Assembly: GCF_900199405.1 (NCBI RefSeq)
Contig: NZ_LT963430.1
Location: 930,001 to 994,000, forward strand
Source of the DNA: Beduinella massiliensis
Lineage (GTDB): Bacteria > Bacillota > Clostridia > Christensenellales > Aristaeellaceae
DNA: 64,000 nucleotides
Reading direction: 5' to 3'
The translations under genes were made by a program, and so were the position numbers. Under the pieces are notes generated by a model. The model was not told the origin of the DNA. It did no database searches and was given only the letters and a program-made list of their open reading frames with translations. Shown here one piece after another: positions 23,214 through 30,603 of the stretch. Numbering within the stretch: position 1 is the stretch's first letter; the number at the start of each line of letters is the position of its first letter.

Positions 23214-25118
23214 ATGTTGGGAAGGAAAGCGCTGTCCGTGCTGCTGGTGCTCGCGATGCTGCTGGGCCTTGGTGCGGCCGCGTCGGCCGAGGGCATGACG
23301 CCGGGCACGTACACGCAGACGGTAAACGCGATGCACGGGCCGCTGACGGTGGAGGTGACCGTCAGCGCGGACAGGATTGAATCCGTCGAGGTGACGGATC
23401 ACGTGGAGACGCCGGGCGTCGGCGACCAGGCGGTGAAGGACATTCCGGAGCGCGTCGTGGGCGCGCAGTCCCTCGCGGTGGACGCGGTCACGGGCGTCAC
23501 GATTTCCAGCCGCGCGATTCTCTCCGCGGTGGAAAAGTGCCTGGCGGAGGCGGGCGCGGACGTGGACGCGCTGAAGGCCGCGCCTGAGAAGACCCCGGCG
23601 GGCGACGTCGAGGCCACGGCGGACGTCGTCATCGTGGGCGGAGGCGGCGCGGGCCTGGCGGCGGCGGTCGCGGCGACGGACGCGGGCGCGTCGGTCATCC
23701 TGATCGAGAAGTCCGGCTTCCTGGGCGGCAACTCGATCGTCGCGGGCGGCATCTACAACGCGCCCGACCCGACCAAGCAGGACTATGCCACCAACGTCTC
23801 CGGCGACTTGGGCTCGCTGGTGGAAGCGGCCATCGCGGAGGAACCCGTGAGCGACGCGCACAAGGCGCTGATGGACGCGGTGCGCGCGGAGTACGAGGCC
23901 TTCCGGCAGACCGATAAGACCATTTACGACAGCCCGAACTGGTTCGCGCTGCAGACCTGGAACGGCGGCGACAAGGTCGCCGAGCTGAGCATGGTGCAGG
24001 AGCTGGCGGACAATTCGCTCTCCAGCCTCAAGTGGCTGGAAGGCATGGGCATGGAGTTCACCGACACGATCACCCACGGCGCGGGCTCGCTGTACCCGCG
24101 CACGCACGCGGCCGTGAAGCCCAACGGCGTGGGCTACATCGACGCCTTTACGCAGACGCTTTCCAGCCGCGAGGGCTACACGCAGATGATGGAGACGACC
24201 GGCAAGAGCCTCATCGTGGAGGACGGCAAGGTCGTCGGCGTCGTCGCGGAGGGCAAGGACGGCAACGCCGTCACCCTGCACGCGACGAAGGGCGTCATCC
24301 TCGCGACCGGCGGCTTCGCGGGCAACGTGGAGCTGCGCCAGAAGTACTGCGAGGGCGAGAAGTGGCCCGACCTGAGCGCGAAGGTGCCGACCAGCAACAT
24401 GCCGGCGGTCACCGGCGACGGCATCTTCATGGCCGAGGCGGCGGGCGCGCAGCTCGTCAACATGGAGCAGATTCAGCTTCTGCCCTACTGCAACCCGCAG
24501 ACGGGCGCGACCTACGACATCATGAGCGGCAGCACGCTGGGTATCTTCGTCAACAAGGAAGGCACGCGCTTCGTGCGCGAGGACGGCCGCCGCGACGAGA
24601 TGGCCAAGGCCATCATCGACCAGACGGACGGGATGATGTACATCGTCTTCAGCGGCGACAGCGCGAGCCTTGAGAGCAAGGCGCTGGGCGGCCTGACGCT
24701 GAGCTACTACCTGGAGCACAACATGGCGGGCTACGTGATGGCGGACACCGTCGCGGAGCTGGCCGAGAAGCTCGGCGTGCCCGCGGACGCGCTGGAAAAG
24801 ACCGTCGCGGACTACAACGGCTACGTGGAGGCCGGCGTGGCCGATCCCTTTGGCCGCGTCTCCTACGGCACGAAGATCGCGACCGGCCCCTTCTTCGCCT
24901 ACCCGCGCAAGCCTGCCGTGCACCACACGATGGGCGGCGTGCGCATCGACGGCGAGGCCCACGCGCTGAGCGGCGAGGGCGCCCCGATTCCGGGCCTCTA
25001 CTGCGCGGGCGAGATCACCGGCAACATCCACGGCGGCAACCGCCTGGGCGGCAACGCCATCGTCGATTTCTGCGTGTTCGGCCAGATCGCGGGCACGAAC
25101 GCGGCGGCGGGCAAGTAA
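23214..25118 (+). CDS. Secreted FMN-binding/FAD-dependent reductase (fumarate/urocanate reductase family)
   Basis: Start ATG 23214 has GGAGGAG upstream; 634 residues. The signal peptide is MLGRKALSVLLVLAMLLGLG, with cleavage near ASA. Residues about 30-120 form an FMN_bind domain; DAVTGVT stands where ApbE-type flavinylation motifs read D-x-x-S/T-G-A-T. From about residue 140 comes the flavocytochrome-type FAD domain (VVIVGGGGAGLAAAV). Catalytic residues known from soluble fumarate reductases appear as RFVREDGRRDE, HHTMGGVRID and GGNRLGGNAIVDF. There is no haem motif. It probably reduces an extracellular acceptor with electrons from a membrane flavin chain. The acceptor is unknown. Confidence 0.88.
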   Translation: MLGRKALSVLLVLAMLLGLGAAASAEGMTPGTYTQTVNAMHGPLTVEVTVSADRIESVEVTDHVETPGVGDQAVKDIPERVVGAQSLAVDAVTGVTISSRAILSAVEKCLAEAGADVDALKAAPEKTPAGDVEATADVVIVGGGGAGLAAAVAATDAGASVILIEKSGFLGGNSIVAGGIYNAPDPTKQDYATNVSGDLGSLVEAAIAEEPVSDAHKALMDAVRAEYEAFRQTDKTIYDSPNWFALQTWNGGDKVAELSMVQELADNSLSSLKWLEGMGMEFTDTITHGAGSLYPRTHAAVKPNGVGYIDAFTQTLSSREGYTQMMETTGKSLIVEDGKVVGVVAEGKDGNAVTLHATKGVILATGGFAGNVELRQKYCEGEKWPDLSAKVPTSNMPAVTGDGIFMAEAAGAQLVNMEQIQLLPYCNPQTGATYDIMSGSTLGIFVNKEGTRFVREDGRRDEMAKAIIDQTDGMMYIVFSGDSASLESKALGGLTLSYYLEHNMAGYVMADTVAELAEKLGVPADALEKTVADYNGYVEAGVADPFGRVSYGTKIATGPFFAYPRKPAVHHTMGGVRIDGEAHALSGEGAPIPGLYCAGEITGNIHGGNRLGGNAIVDFCVFGQIAGTNAAAGK

Positions 25119-25155
25119 GGCGCGACACTGTGCCTGAAACTCGCTAACGCGCCAG

Positions 25156-25192
25156 AGACACCTCCCTCTTGAGACGGGGGGTGTCTTTTTAT
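25156..25192 (+). terminator. Terminator after the flavoreductase gene
   Basis: AGACACC(t)CCC pairs with GGG(g)GGTGTCT, followed by TTTTTATA. Confidence 0.85.
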
Positions 25193-25205
25193 AAGCGGGA
25201 GCTTC

Positions 25206-25814
25206 TTATTTGGCGGTTACGAAATACCAGTTCGGATCGAGCGCGTATTGTTCCAATATCTCTTCGGGAAACAGGTCGGCGTTCGTGAGGGGAACGCCCT
25301 TGGAGGTGTAGATGACCGCAGTATAAGGAATAACAACCGGCCCACGAAACACCCAAAACGTTACGATAAGGTTGCCCGATTCGCCGCTGCGGACGTTCGC
25401 CGTGCCGTCCACGGAGAGGTGCCGGCCATAATCCGCGAGCGAAACGCTGCCCAGTTTATTCGGTTCCAGGTCTCCTTGTTCGATGGCCTGAACGGCTTGC
25501 AGGCGGGCAGACGCGTATAGGGCGTGCTCTACACGTACCTTGAGCATGCTCAGCGGCGCGCAGGTACATAAGATGACGACGGCGAGCCACGTCGCCAGAG
25601 GCCAGAGGGAGCGGTACTTCCATTTTTTCCAGCGCTTTATGCCAAAGATCAGGCAGCTTATCCCCATGAGCAGCGAGGCGATGCGAAGCAAATGGACAGG
25701 AATGAACATCAAAAACGGAGTGATCGCTTCGCTCATCTCATTTTGAAACCAGACAGACGCCAGTAAGACAACCGACCATACAATAAGAGCCGCCGCAATT
25801 TTTCCTGCACGCAT
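25206..25814 (-). CDS. Small membrane protein of unknown function
   Basis: Start ATG 25814 has GAGGGG upstream; 202 residues. Three hydrophobic helices are visible near the N-terminus (AGKIAAALIVWSVVLLASVW; FLMFIPVHLLRIASLLMGIS; LWPLATWLAVVILCTCA). A soluble C-terminal part of about 100 residues contains FWVFRGPVVIPYTAVIY and ends in DPNWYFVTAK. No motif is recognised. The gene is AT-richer than its neighbours and stands alone. Confidence 0.6.
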   Translation of the reverse strand: MRAGKIAAALIVWSVVLLASVWFQNEMSEAITPFLMFIPVHLLRIASLLMGISCLIFGIKRWKKWKYRSLWPLATWLAVVILCTCAPLSMLKVRVEHALYASARLQAVQAIEQGDLEPNKLGSVSLADYGRHLSVDGTANVRSGESGNLIVTFWVFRGPVVIPYTAVIYTSKGVPLTNADLFPEEILEQYALDPNWYFVTAK

Positions 25815-25877
25815 ATTGAACCCCTCATTTCCCACTTTTAAAAATGATTGTAACATAAACAGTGTGTTAAAACTAGG

Positions 25878-25897
25878 AAATTGGATGAAATTGGATG
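25878..25897. repeat. Tandem 10-base repeat
   Basis: AAATTGGATG occurs twice in direct succession in the 208-base gap between two divergent genes. It may be a binding site or a remnant; nothing else is evident in that gap. Confidence 0.4.
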
Positions 25898-26022
25898 GCC
25901 TGCGCGCAGATGAACGAATAGGCGCGCCCGGCTTTTTTCGCCGCGCGTTCACATCCCGGCCATCTTTTTGCCCGCCGCGCGCGCTATGATGGACGAAAAC
26001 GCTTGAGCGGGGGGAGATCGGT

Positions 26023-26544
26023 ATGAAGAAGCGCGCGGCGATCTATCTGGCGGGGCTGCTCTGCTGCCTTTGCGTCTATGCGCTCGGGGACCGGCTTTCG
26101 CGCGGGGAATCGCAGCGGCTGGCCTTCCCGGATCAGGGCTTTTCCTTGCGCGTGCCGCAGGCATGGCGCTTTCAGGCGGAGGAGCCGGAGGCGGGCGGGC
26201 AGCTCCTGGGCTGGGCGGGCACGGAGGACGGGACCGCCTTTCTCTGCATCTCCGCCCGGCAGGAGGCGACGGGAGAGAGCCTTTCGGACAGGACGGAGGA
26301 GGAGCTCGCGGCGCTGGTAAAGGAATGGCAGGAGGCGGGCTACGAGCAGACCGGGACGAGCCGCGCGGGCGGCGTGACGTTCCTGACCTGCCGCTATCAG
26401 GGGGCGGACGGGTATCCCTGGATCACCTACACGACGTGGGCGGACGGCATGCAGCTCACGTTCGACTTCAGCGCGGACGCCGGGGGCGCGGAATTTCGCT
26501 CGCTGTGCCGGCAGATCATGTCCACGTTCACCTGGCTATCGTAG
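26023..26544 (+). CDS. Small exported protein of unknown function
   Basis: This 173-residue protein starts with MKKRAAIYLAGLLCCLCVYALG, a signal peptide or single anchor. A compact domain follows (FPDQGFSLRVPQAWRFQAEE, then LCISARQ). The middle resembles the PsbP/DUF1795-like fold of small exported proteins that opens with a beta strand and VPxxW, but this likeness is weak. The start has GGGGGAGA upstream. The next gene follows after 94 bases with its own -10 box. Confidence 0.55.
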   Translation: MKKRAAIYLAGLLCCLCVYALGDRLSRGESQRLAFPDQGFSLRVPQAWRFQAEEPEAGGQLLGWAGTEDGTAFLCISARQEATGESLSDRTEEELAALVKEWQEAGYEQTGTSRAGGVTFLTCRYQGADGYPWITYTTWADGMQLTFDFSADAGGAEFRSLCRQIMSTFTWLS

Positions 26545-26638
26545 AAATGCGCGAGATTGTTACAGCCAAAACCCCGTTTATGTCGTATAATGGGGGTAAC
26601 ATGCTTTGGACATTGCCGATATGGGGAGGATGAAACAC

Positions 26639-27292
26639 ATGAACGAAGAGGAAAAGATTCTGTCGGGGGTGCTGTTTTCGCCCGGCGACCCGATGCTGAA
26701 GGCGATCAAGCTGAGGACGCACAACCTGTGCACGGAGTACAACCAAACCTTTGAGGACGAGACGGAAAAGCGGCGGCAGCTCGTCCGCGACATTTTCGCG
26801 GACGTGGCCGACGGCGTCTTTTTGCAGGGGCCGATCTACATCCATTACGGGAAGCACACGACGTTGGGAAGGCACTTTTTCGGGAACTTCAACCTGACGA
26901 TTCAGGACGACGCGCCGGTCACGATCGGGGATGACTGCAACTTCGGCCCGAATGTGACGATCGTGACGCCCGTGCACCCGATGCGCGCGGACGAACGACG
27001 CGAAATGTACACGGCGGAGGGCGAGCGCAAGCGCCTTTGCTACGCGAAGCCCGTGCACATCGGCAGCGACTGCTGGTTCGGCGCGAACGTGACGGTCTGT
27101 CCGGGGGTCACGATCGGGGATGGCTGCGTGATCGGGGCGGGCAGCGTCGTCACGCGGGACATTCCGCCAAACAGCTTTGCGGCGGGCGTGCCCTGCAAGG
27201 TCATTCGGGAAATCACCGAAAAGGACAGCATGCGCTATCTGCCGGAAATTCTGGCGGACAACCGGATCGGGCCGGAGGACGGCGAGGCGTAA
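26639..27292 (+). CDS. Sugar O-acetyltransferase, LacA/Maa type
   Basis: I chose ATG 26639, ten bases after GGGGAGG; 217 residues. The N-terminal Mac domain opens with MNEEEKILSGVLFSPGDPML. The C-terminal half is a left-handed beta helix of hexapeptide repeats (VTIGDDCNFGPNVTIVTPVH; HIGSDCWFGANVTVCPGVTI; GCVIGAGSVVTRDIPPNSFAAGVPCK). VTPVHPM places the catalytic His. It transfers acetyl from acetyl-CoA to a sugar such as maltose, glucose or galactoside in the cytoplasm. A TATAAT at 26586-26591 is its probable -10 box. Confidence 0.92.
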   Translation: MNEEEKILSGVLFSPGDPMLKAIKLRTHNLCTEYNQTFEDETEKRRQLVRDIFADVADGVFLQGPIYIHYGKHTTLGRHFFGNFNLTIQDDAPVTIGDDCNFGPNVTIVTPVHPMRADERREMYTAEGERKRLCYAKPVHIGSDCWFGANVTVCPGVTIGDGCVIGAGSVVTRDIPPNSFAAGVPCKVIREITEKDSMRYLPEILADNRIGPEDGEA

Positions 27293-27385
27293 GGGCGGGC
27301 CGCGGGGCGGCGCGCCCAACAGGCGGACGCTTTCGCCGGGGAGACGGCCCGAAACAGGCAAAGCCGCGTTCAAAAGGCGAATACA

Positions 27386-27431
27386 AAAAGACCTCACGCT
27401 TCAGCGAGACGCTGCGGCGGGAGGTCTTTTG
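27386..27431. terminator. Terminator between convergent genes
   Basis: AAAAGACCTC and GAGGTCTTTT pair around an extended GC-rich loop that can itself pair (CGC/GCG). A- and T-runs on both sides suit both directions. Confidence 0.7.
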
Positions 27432-27454
27432 CGTGGCGTTTGATGGGGCGGGGC

Positions 27455-27808
27455 TCATTCGTCCCCGTCGTCCGACGGCGCGCCGGCATGAATCGCCGCC
27501 GCGTACTGGCGGAGGATTTCGTGCGCGCAGGTGATTTGATACTGGGAAAGCCCCTGAATCAGTTTGTCTATGGGGCTCGCCTCGCGGCTGTTGTTCACGC
27601 CGTAGACGATAAAATCGGTGGATACATTGAGCGCGGAAGCCAGCCTGCCCAGTGGAGGGATTGTCATGCTCTTGTTGCCTTTTTCTACTTCGGCAAGGAA
27701 TTGAGGAGAGATATCAGCCATTTCTGCCACTTTTTCTCGAGACAACCCAAGCTCGTCTCTGCGCCTGCGAATACGTTTCCCGATGGGCAGATTATCGTCC
27801 CTTGCCAT
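27455..27808 (-). CDS. XRE-family transcriptional regulator
   Basis: The start at 27808 gives eight bases from AGGAGG; the ATG two codons upstream is too close. There are 117 residues. The helix-turn-helix spans about 10-65 (IGKRIRRRRDELGLSREKVAEMADISPQFLAEVEKG). A short C-terminal helical tail may dimerise. It is transcribed divergently from the amber-interrupted gene at 27949, and the shared region holds a palindrome, so it probably represses both genes. Confidence 0.88.
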   Translation of the reverse strand: MARDDNLPIGKRIRRRRDELGLSREKVAEMADISPQFLAEVEKGNKSMTIPPLGRLASALNVSTDFIVYGVNNSREASPIDKLIQGLSQYQITCAHEILRQYAAAIHAGAPSDDGDE

Positions 27809-27863
27809 GAGCATTCCCTCCTTTCACTATAGAATATCTATTGCATAGAAAAAACGATACAAA

Positions 27864-27887
27864 CTATAGCGTAATTTTATGCTATAG
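27864..27887. promoter_or_regulatory. Palindromic operator candidate for the XRE regulator
   Basis: CTATAGC and GCTATAG are arranged as inverted arms around ten bases. A further CTATAG (27827-27832) and CTATTGCATAG (27838-27848) lie closer to the regulator start. The palindrome abuts the -35 box of the rightward gene. Confidence 0.6.
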
Positions 27888-27888
27888 A

Positions 27889-27917
27889 TTGAAAATCAAC
27901 TAAAGATAGTTTATACT
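27889..27917 (+). promoter_or_regulatory. Promoter of the interrupted gene
   Basis: TTGAAA (27889-27894) and TATACT (27912-27917) have a 17-base spacer. Confidence 0.7.
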
Positions 27918-27948
27918 GCTATTGATGATAATATGGGAGGGTGATTCG

Positions 27949-28824
27949 ATGCCGACGGATAAGGAAGGAATCGAGCGGGCGCTCAGGACCCTGCCGTCCC
28001 TGCCCTTCCCCCTGGACGAGGAGCGCTGCGGCGCCCCGGCCGTCCGCGAGACGGCGGTGTCCGGCGTCTACCGCATCGATCTCTTCCCGCGGCTCAGCGG
28101 CGTGGACGCGGAGAATCGGTGCCGCCTGTACGCTGCCTCCCCGCAGCGGGCGCGGGAGGTCTTTTCGGGCGAGGTGCTGGCCATGGGGAGGGAAGAAGGA
28201 GCGCTCTGGTTTGTCACGATCCATTCCGCCTTCGCGGCGGAATACGAGCTGTGCCGCTACCGGCAGCGCACGGCGTCCGGGCGGGAGCGCGCGAGGCTGG
28301 AACGCGAGGCGATGGCCTGCGCCCTGCTGGGCGCGAAGGACGAATCGGGCTACTTCGGGGAATAGACGCCGCCCGAGCGCACGCCGGACGGGGGACGCGC
28401 CCGCTACCGGCAGGCGGATCGGGGCGTCTGGTTCGTCGAAGGGGGCGGAAATTGGTTCTTCGCTGTCATGCGGCCGCTGCTGCGATCTATGGAGGACGAG
28501 GCGCTGGACTTGGCCTGCCCGAACGCGGGCCCTTCGTCCCCCTGCGTTTTCTGGCGCCTGGAGGCGTGCGCGCCGGCCGTCTATCATCTCCTGTACGATG
28601 AGGGCCGGGAGGGGCTGCGGGCGTGGATCACGTCGCGGGAGGACCTCGTCAACGCCGTCTGGCGCGCATGCCCGGCCTTCGCCCGCCAAAGGCAGGCCTT
28701 TGCGCAGAGCGTGAAAAGCATCGACGCGGGCTACGGCAAATCGCCGGCCTTCAGCGGCTTCGACTTTACGCGCACGGGCCCCGGCGACCGGGAATTTCTG
28801 CGAAAAGAACGGCTTGGCGCTTGA
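27949..28824 (+). pseudogene. Unknown soluble protein gene interrupted by an in-frame TAG
   Basis: ATG 27949 has GGGAGGGTG upstream. The frame runs 138 codons to TAG at 28363-28365 and then stays open in the same frame to TGA at 28824. The coding-like character is unchanged (RYRQADRGVWFVEGG; VFWRLEACAPAVYHLLYDEG). Read through, it would be about 290 residues. Other genes here end in TAG (4617, 18189, 26544, 30501), so general TAG reassignment is unlikely. A nonsense mutation, two split proteins (restart near ATG 28468) or readthrough are possible. No family is recognised. Confidence 0.6.
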
Positions 28825-28849
28825 CGCGGGCAAAAAACTGTGCTAGACT
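28821..28849 (+). promoter_or_regulatory. Promoter of the aspS leader transcript
   Basis: TTGACG (28821-28826) and TAGACT (28844-28849) have a 17-base spacer. The start of transcription would be near 28857, giving a leader of about 310 bases before aspS. Confidence 0.7.
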
Positions 28850-28881
28850 GATCCCCAATATACAGGACGGGGGCGGCGAGG

Positions 28882-28932
28882 ATGGAGCGCTTTTATCAGA
28901 CGGTTTGCCTGAACAGGGACGACGATCGATAG
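28882..28932 (+). CDS. Candidate 16-residue leader peptide with Asn-Arg-Asp-Asp-Asp
   Basis: The mini-ORF encodes MERFYQTVCLNRDDDR and stops at TAG. It has a G-rich region (GGCGAGG) directly upstream as a possible weak ribosome site. Three consecutive Asp codons preceded by Asn would make translation sensitive to charged tRNA(Asp)/tRNA(Asn), which suits the AspRS gene downstream. It may also be chance within a structured leader. Confidence 0.35.
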   Translation: MERFYQTVCLNRDDDR

Positions 28933-28958
28933 CGCTTGCAGCCGCTTCGCGCGGGTGC

Positions 28959-28981
28959 AGGCGCTTGACGTTTGCGCCTGT
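28959..28981 (+). promoter_or_regulatory. Leader hairpin upstream of the attenuator
   Basis: CAGGCGC and GCGCCTG pair around TTGACGTTT. It lies between the mini-ORF and the terminator, the place of stem III in T-box leaders. Confidence 0.5.
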
Positions 28982-29007
28982 GCGGGAGCCGGTAGAGATT
29001 TACAGAA

Positions 29008-29050
29008 GGACCGCATGGACAGGAAGTTGCCCGTGCGGCCCTTTTTCTAT
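29008..29050 (+). terminator. Leader terminator (attenuator) before aspS
   Basis: GG-(A)-CCGCATGG pairs with CCGTGCGG-CC, followed by CTTTTTCTAT. The 5' arm GGACCGCA recalls the ACCGCG part of a T-box, but the UGGN element that pairs with the tRNA end is not visible. It ends transcription 120 bases before aspS unless relieved. Confidence 0.75.
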
Positions 29051-29079
29051 ATCCATCCCGCAAGGAGGGAGAGGGGGTG

Positions 29080-29166
29080 ATGGGATGGGGCATAGGGATG
29101 ATGCCCTCGCGGACGCCGGCGCTGCGAACGAAAGCACGCGGACGACCGACGACAGGAGGAATGTAA
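29080..29166 (+). CDS. Candidate 28-residue upstream ORF coupled to aspS
   Basis: AAGGAGGG lies about 11 bases upstream of ATG 29080 (GTG 29077 is an alternative). The ORF opens MGWGIGMMPSRTPAL and its TAA at 29164-29166 sits three bases before the aspS ATG, overlapping the aspS ribosome site. The excellent ribosome site argues for translation. The composition is not clearly protein-like. Confidence 0.3.
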   Translation: MGWGIGMMPSRTPALRTKARGRPTTGGM

Positions 29167-29169
29167 ACC

Positions 29170-30501
29170 ATGGAAATCAGAACGATTCCCGCGGCCCTGA
29201 ACCGGAACTTTGTAGAGGCGGAGGCATTGGGGGAGCACATCGGGCGGCAGGTCAGGATCTGCGGCAGCGTCTATAAGCTGCGGCGCATGAGCGGTTTCGC
29301 GTTCGTGTTGCTGCGAACGGGGCGAAGCATGGTGCAGTGCGTGTACTGCAAGGAGGACTGCGCCTTCCCGCTGGAGGCGCTCGCGGAGGAAAGCTGCGTG
29401 GCCGTGACGGCGGACGTCGCCGCCGAACCGCGCAGCCGCGCGGGCTACGAGCTGAAAATTCGGGAGATCGAGGTGCTCTGCACCCCCGCGGCGCCGCCGC
29501 CCGTCGTCATCAACCAGAAGCGGGTGGACACGTCCCTCGATCATCTGCTGGACGCGCGCGCGGCCACCCTGCGCAACGAGCGGGAGCGCGCGATCTTTCT
29601 CGTGCAGGCGGGGCTCTGCGAGGGCCTGCGCGCGTTTCTTTCGCGCGAGCGCTTCACGGAGGTACACACGCCCAAGATCGTGGCCTCCGGCGCGGAGGGC
29701 GGCGCGAACATCTTTCATCTGGACTACTTCGGCCGCGCGGCCTGCCTGGCCCAGAGCCCGCAGCTTTACAAGCAGATGCTGGTCGGCGTCTTCGGGCGGG
29801 TGTACGAGATCGGGCCCGTCTTCCGCGCGGAGAAGCACGACACCTCGCGCCACCTGAACGAATACACCAGCGTGGACCTGGAGATGGGCTACATCGAGGG
29901 CTTCGAGGAACTGATGCGCCTGGAGACCGCGATGCTTTCCGGCACGCTGCAAAGCGTCGCGGAGGCCTGCGGGCCAGAGATTTCGCTGCTGGGCGCCAGC
30001 ATCCCCCAGATCGAGGGCATTCCCGCCGTCCGCTTTGGGGAGGCCAAGGCCTGGGTCGCCCGGGCCCTTGGCAGGGGCGTGCGCGATCCCATGGACCTGG
30101 AGCCGGAGGAGGAGCGGACGCTGTGCGAGCTCGTGCAGCGGGAAACGGGCAGCGAATTCGTGTTCGTGACGCGCTACCCGAGCGCCAAGCGGCCGTTTTA
30201 CGCGATGGACGACCCCGAAAACCCGGCGGAGACGCTGAGCTTTGACCTGCTGTTTCGCGGCATGGAAATCACGACCGGCGGGCAGCGCATTCACGACTAC
30301 GCCCAGCAGGTGGAAAAGCTGGAGCGCCGGGGCATGGACGCCTCGCAGTTTGCGGACTACCTCGCGGCGCACCGCTGCGGCCTGCCGCCGCACGGCGGGC
30401 TGGGCCTGGGGCTGGAGCGGTTGACGGCCCGGCTGCTGGGGCTTGAAAACGTGCGCCGCGCCGCGCTCTTCCCGAGGGACGCGGGGCGGGTGACGCCGTA
30501 G
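29170..30501 (+). CDS. aspS: Aspartyl-tRNA synthetase, archaeal type (probably non-discriminating)
   Basis: This 443-residue cytoplasmic class II enzyme has an N-terminal OB-fold anticodon-binding domain (about 15-100). Motif 2 reads FRAEKHDTSRHLNEYTSVDL, the archaeal-type spacing, and motif 3 is GLGLGLERL near the end. The length without the bacterial GAD insertion also marks it as the short AspS2 type. In Clostridia such enzymes often charge both tRNA(Asp) and tRNA(Asn), feeding the GatCAB route to Asn-tRNA; that specificity is inferred. RBS AGGAGG is at 29154-29159. A leader with an attenuator precedes it. Confidence 0.9.
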   Translation: MEIRTIPAALNRNFVEAEALGEHIGRQVRICGSVYKLRRMSGFAFVLLRTGRSMVQCVYCKEDCAFPLEALAEESCVAVTADVAAEPRSRAGYELKIREIEVLCTPAAPPPVVINQKRVDTSLDHLLDARAATLRNERERAIFLVQAGLCEGLRAFLSRERFTEVHTPKIVASGAEGGANIFHLDYFGRAACLAQSPQLYKQMLVGVFGRVYEIGPVFRAEKHDTSRHLNEYTSVDLEMGYIEGFEELMRLETAMLSGTLQSVAEACGPEISLLGASIPQIEGIPAVRFGEAKAWVARALGRGVRDPMDLEPEEERTLCELVQRETGSEFVFVTRYPSAKRPFYAMDDPENPAETLSFDLLFRGMEITTGGQRIHDYAQQVEKLERRGMDASQFADYLAAHRCGLPPHGGLGLGLERLTARLLGLENVRRAALFPRDAGRVTP

Positions 30502-30603
30502 GGGAGGATGCGCAACCCCGGCCTTTTTCCTTTTGGGCTGCCGCCGCGCGCGCGGGTGTGCTATAATACATTCAATACGATCATGCCGACAGGAGGAATC
30601 GCT

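Noticed and set aside
25878-25910. Remnant of a response-regulator tail (similarity to the QAFQFFQF end encoded near 7278)
   Set aside because: Only about 25 bases resemble each other, and no receiver or HTH remnant is found upstream, so chance is as likely.
28363-28365. TAG reassigned to an amino acid
   Set aside because: Several intact genes in the window end in TAG (4617, 18189, 26544, 30501), so a general recoding is not supported.
28850-29060. Canonical T-box riboswitch
   Set aside because: The terminator arm resembles ACCGCG, but the UGGN contact element and typical stem I motifs are not visible, so I only describe an attenuated leader.
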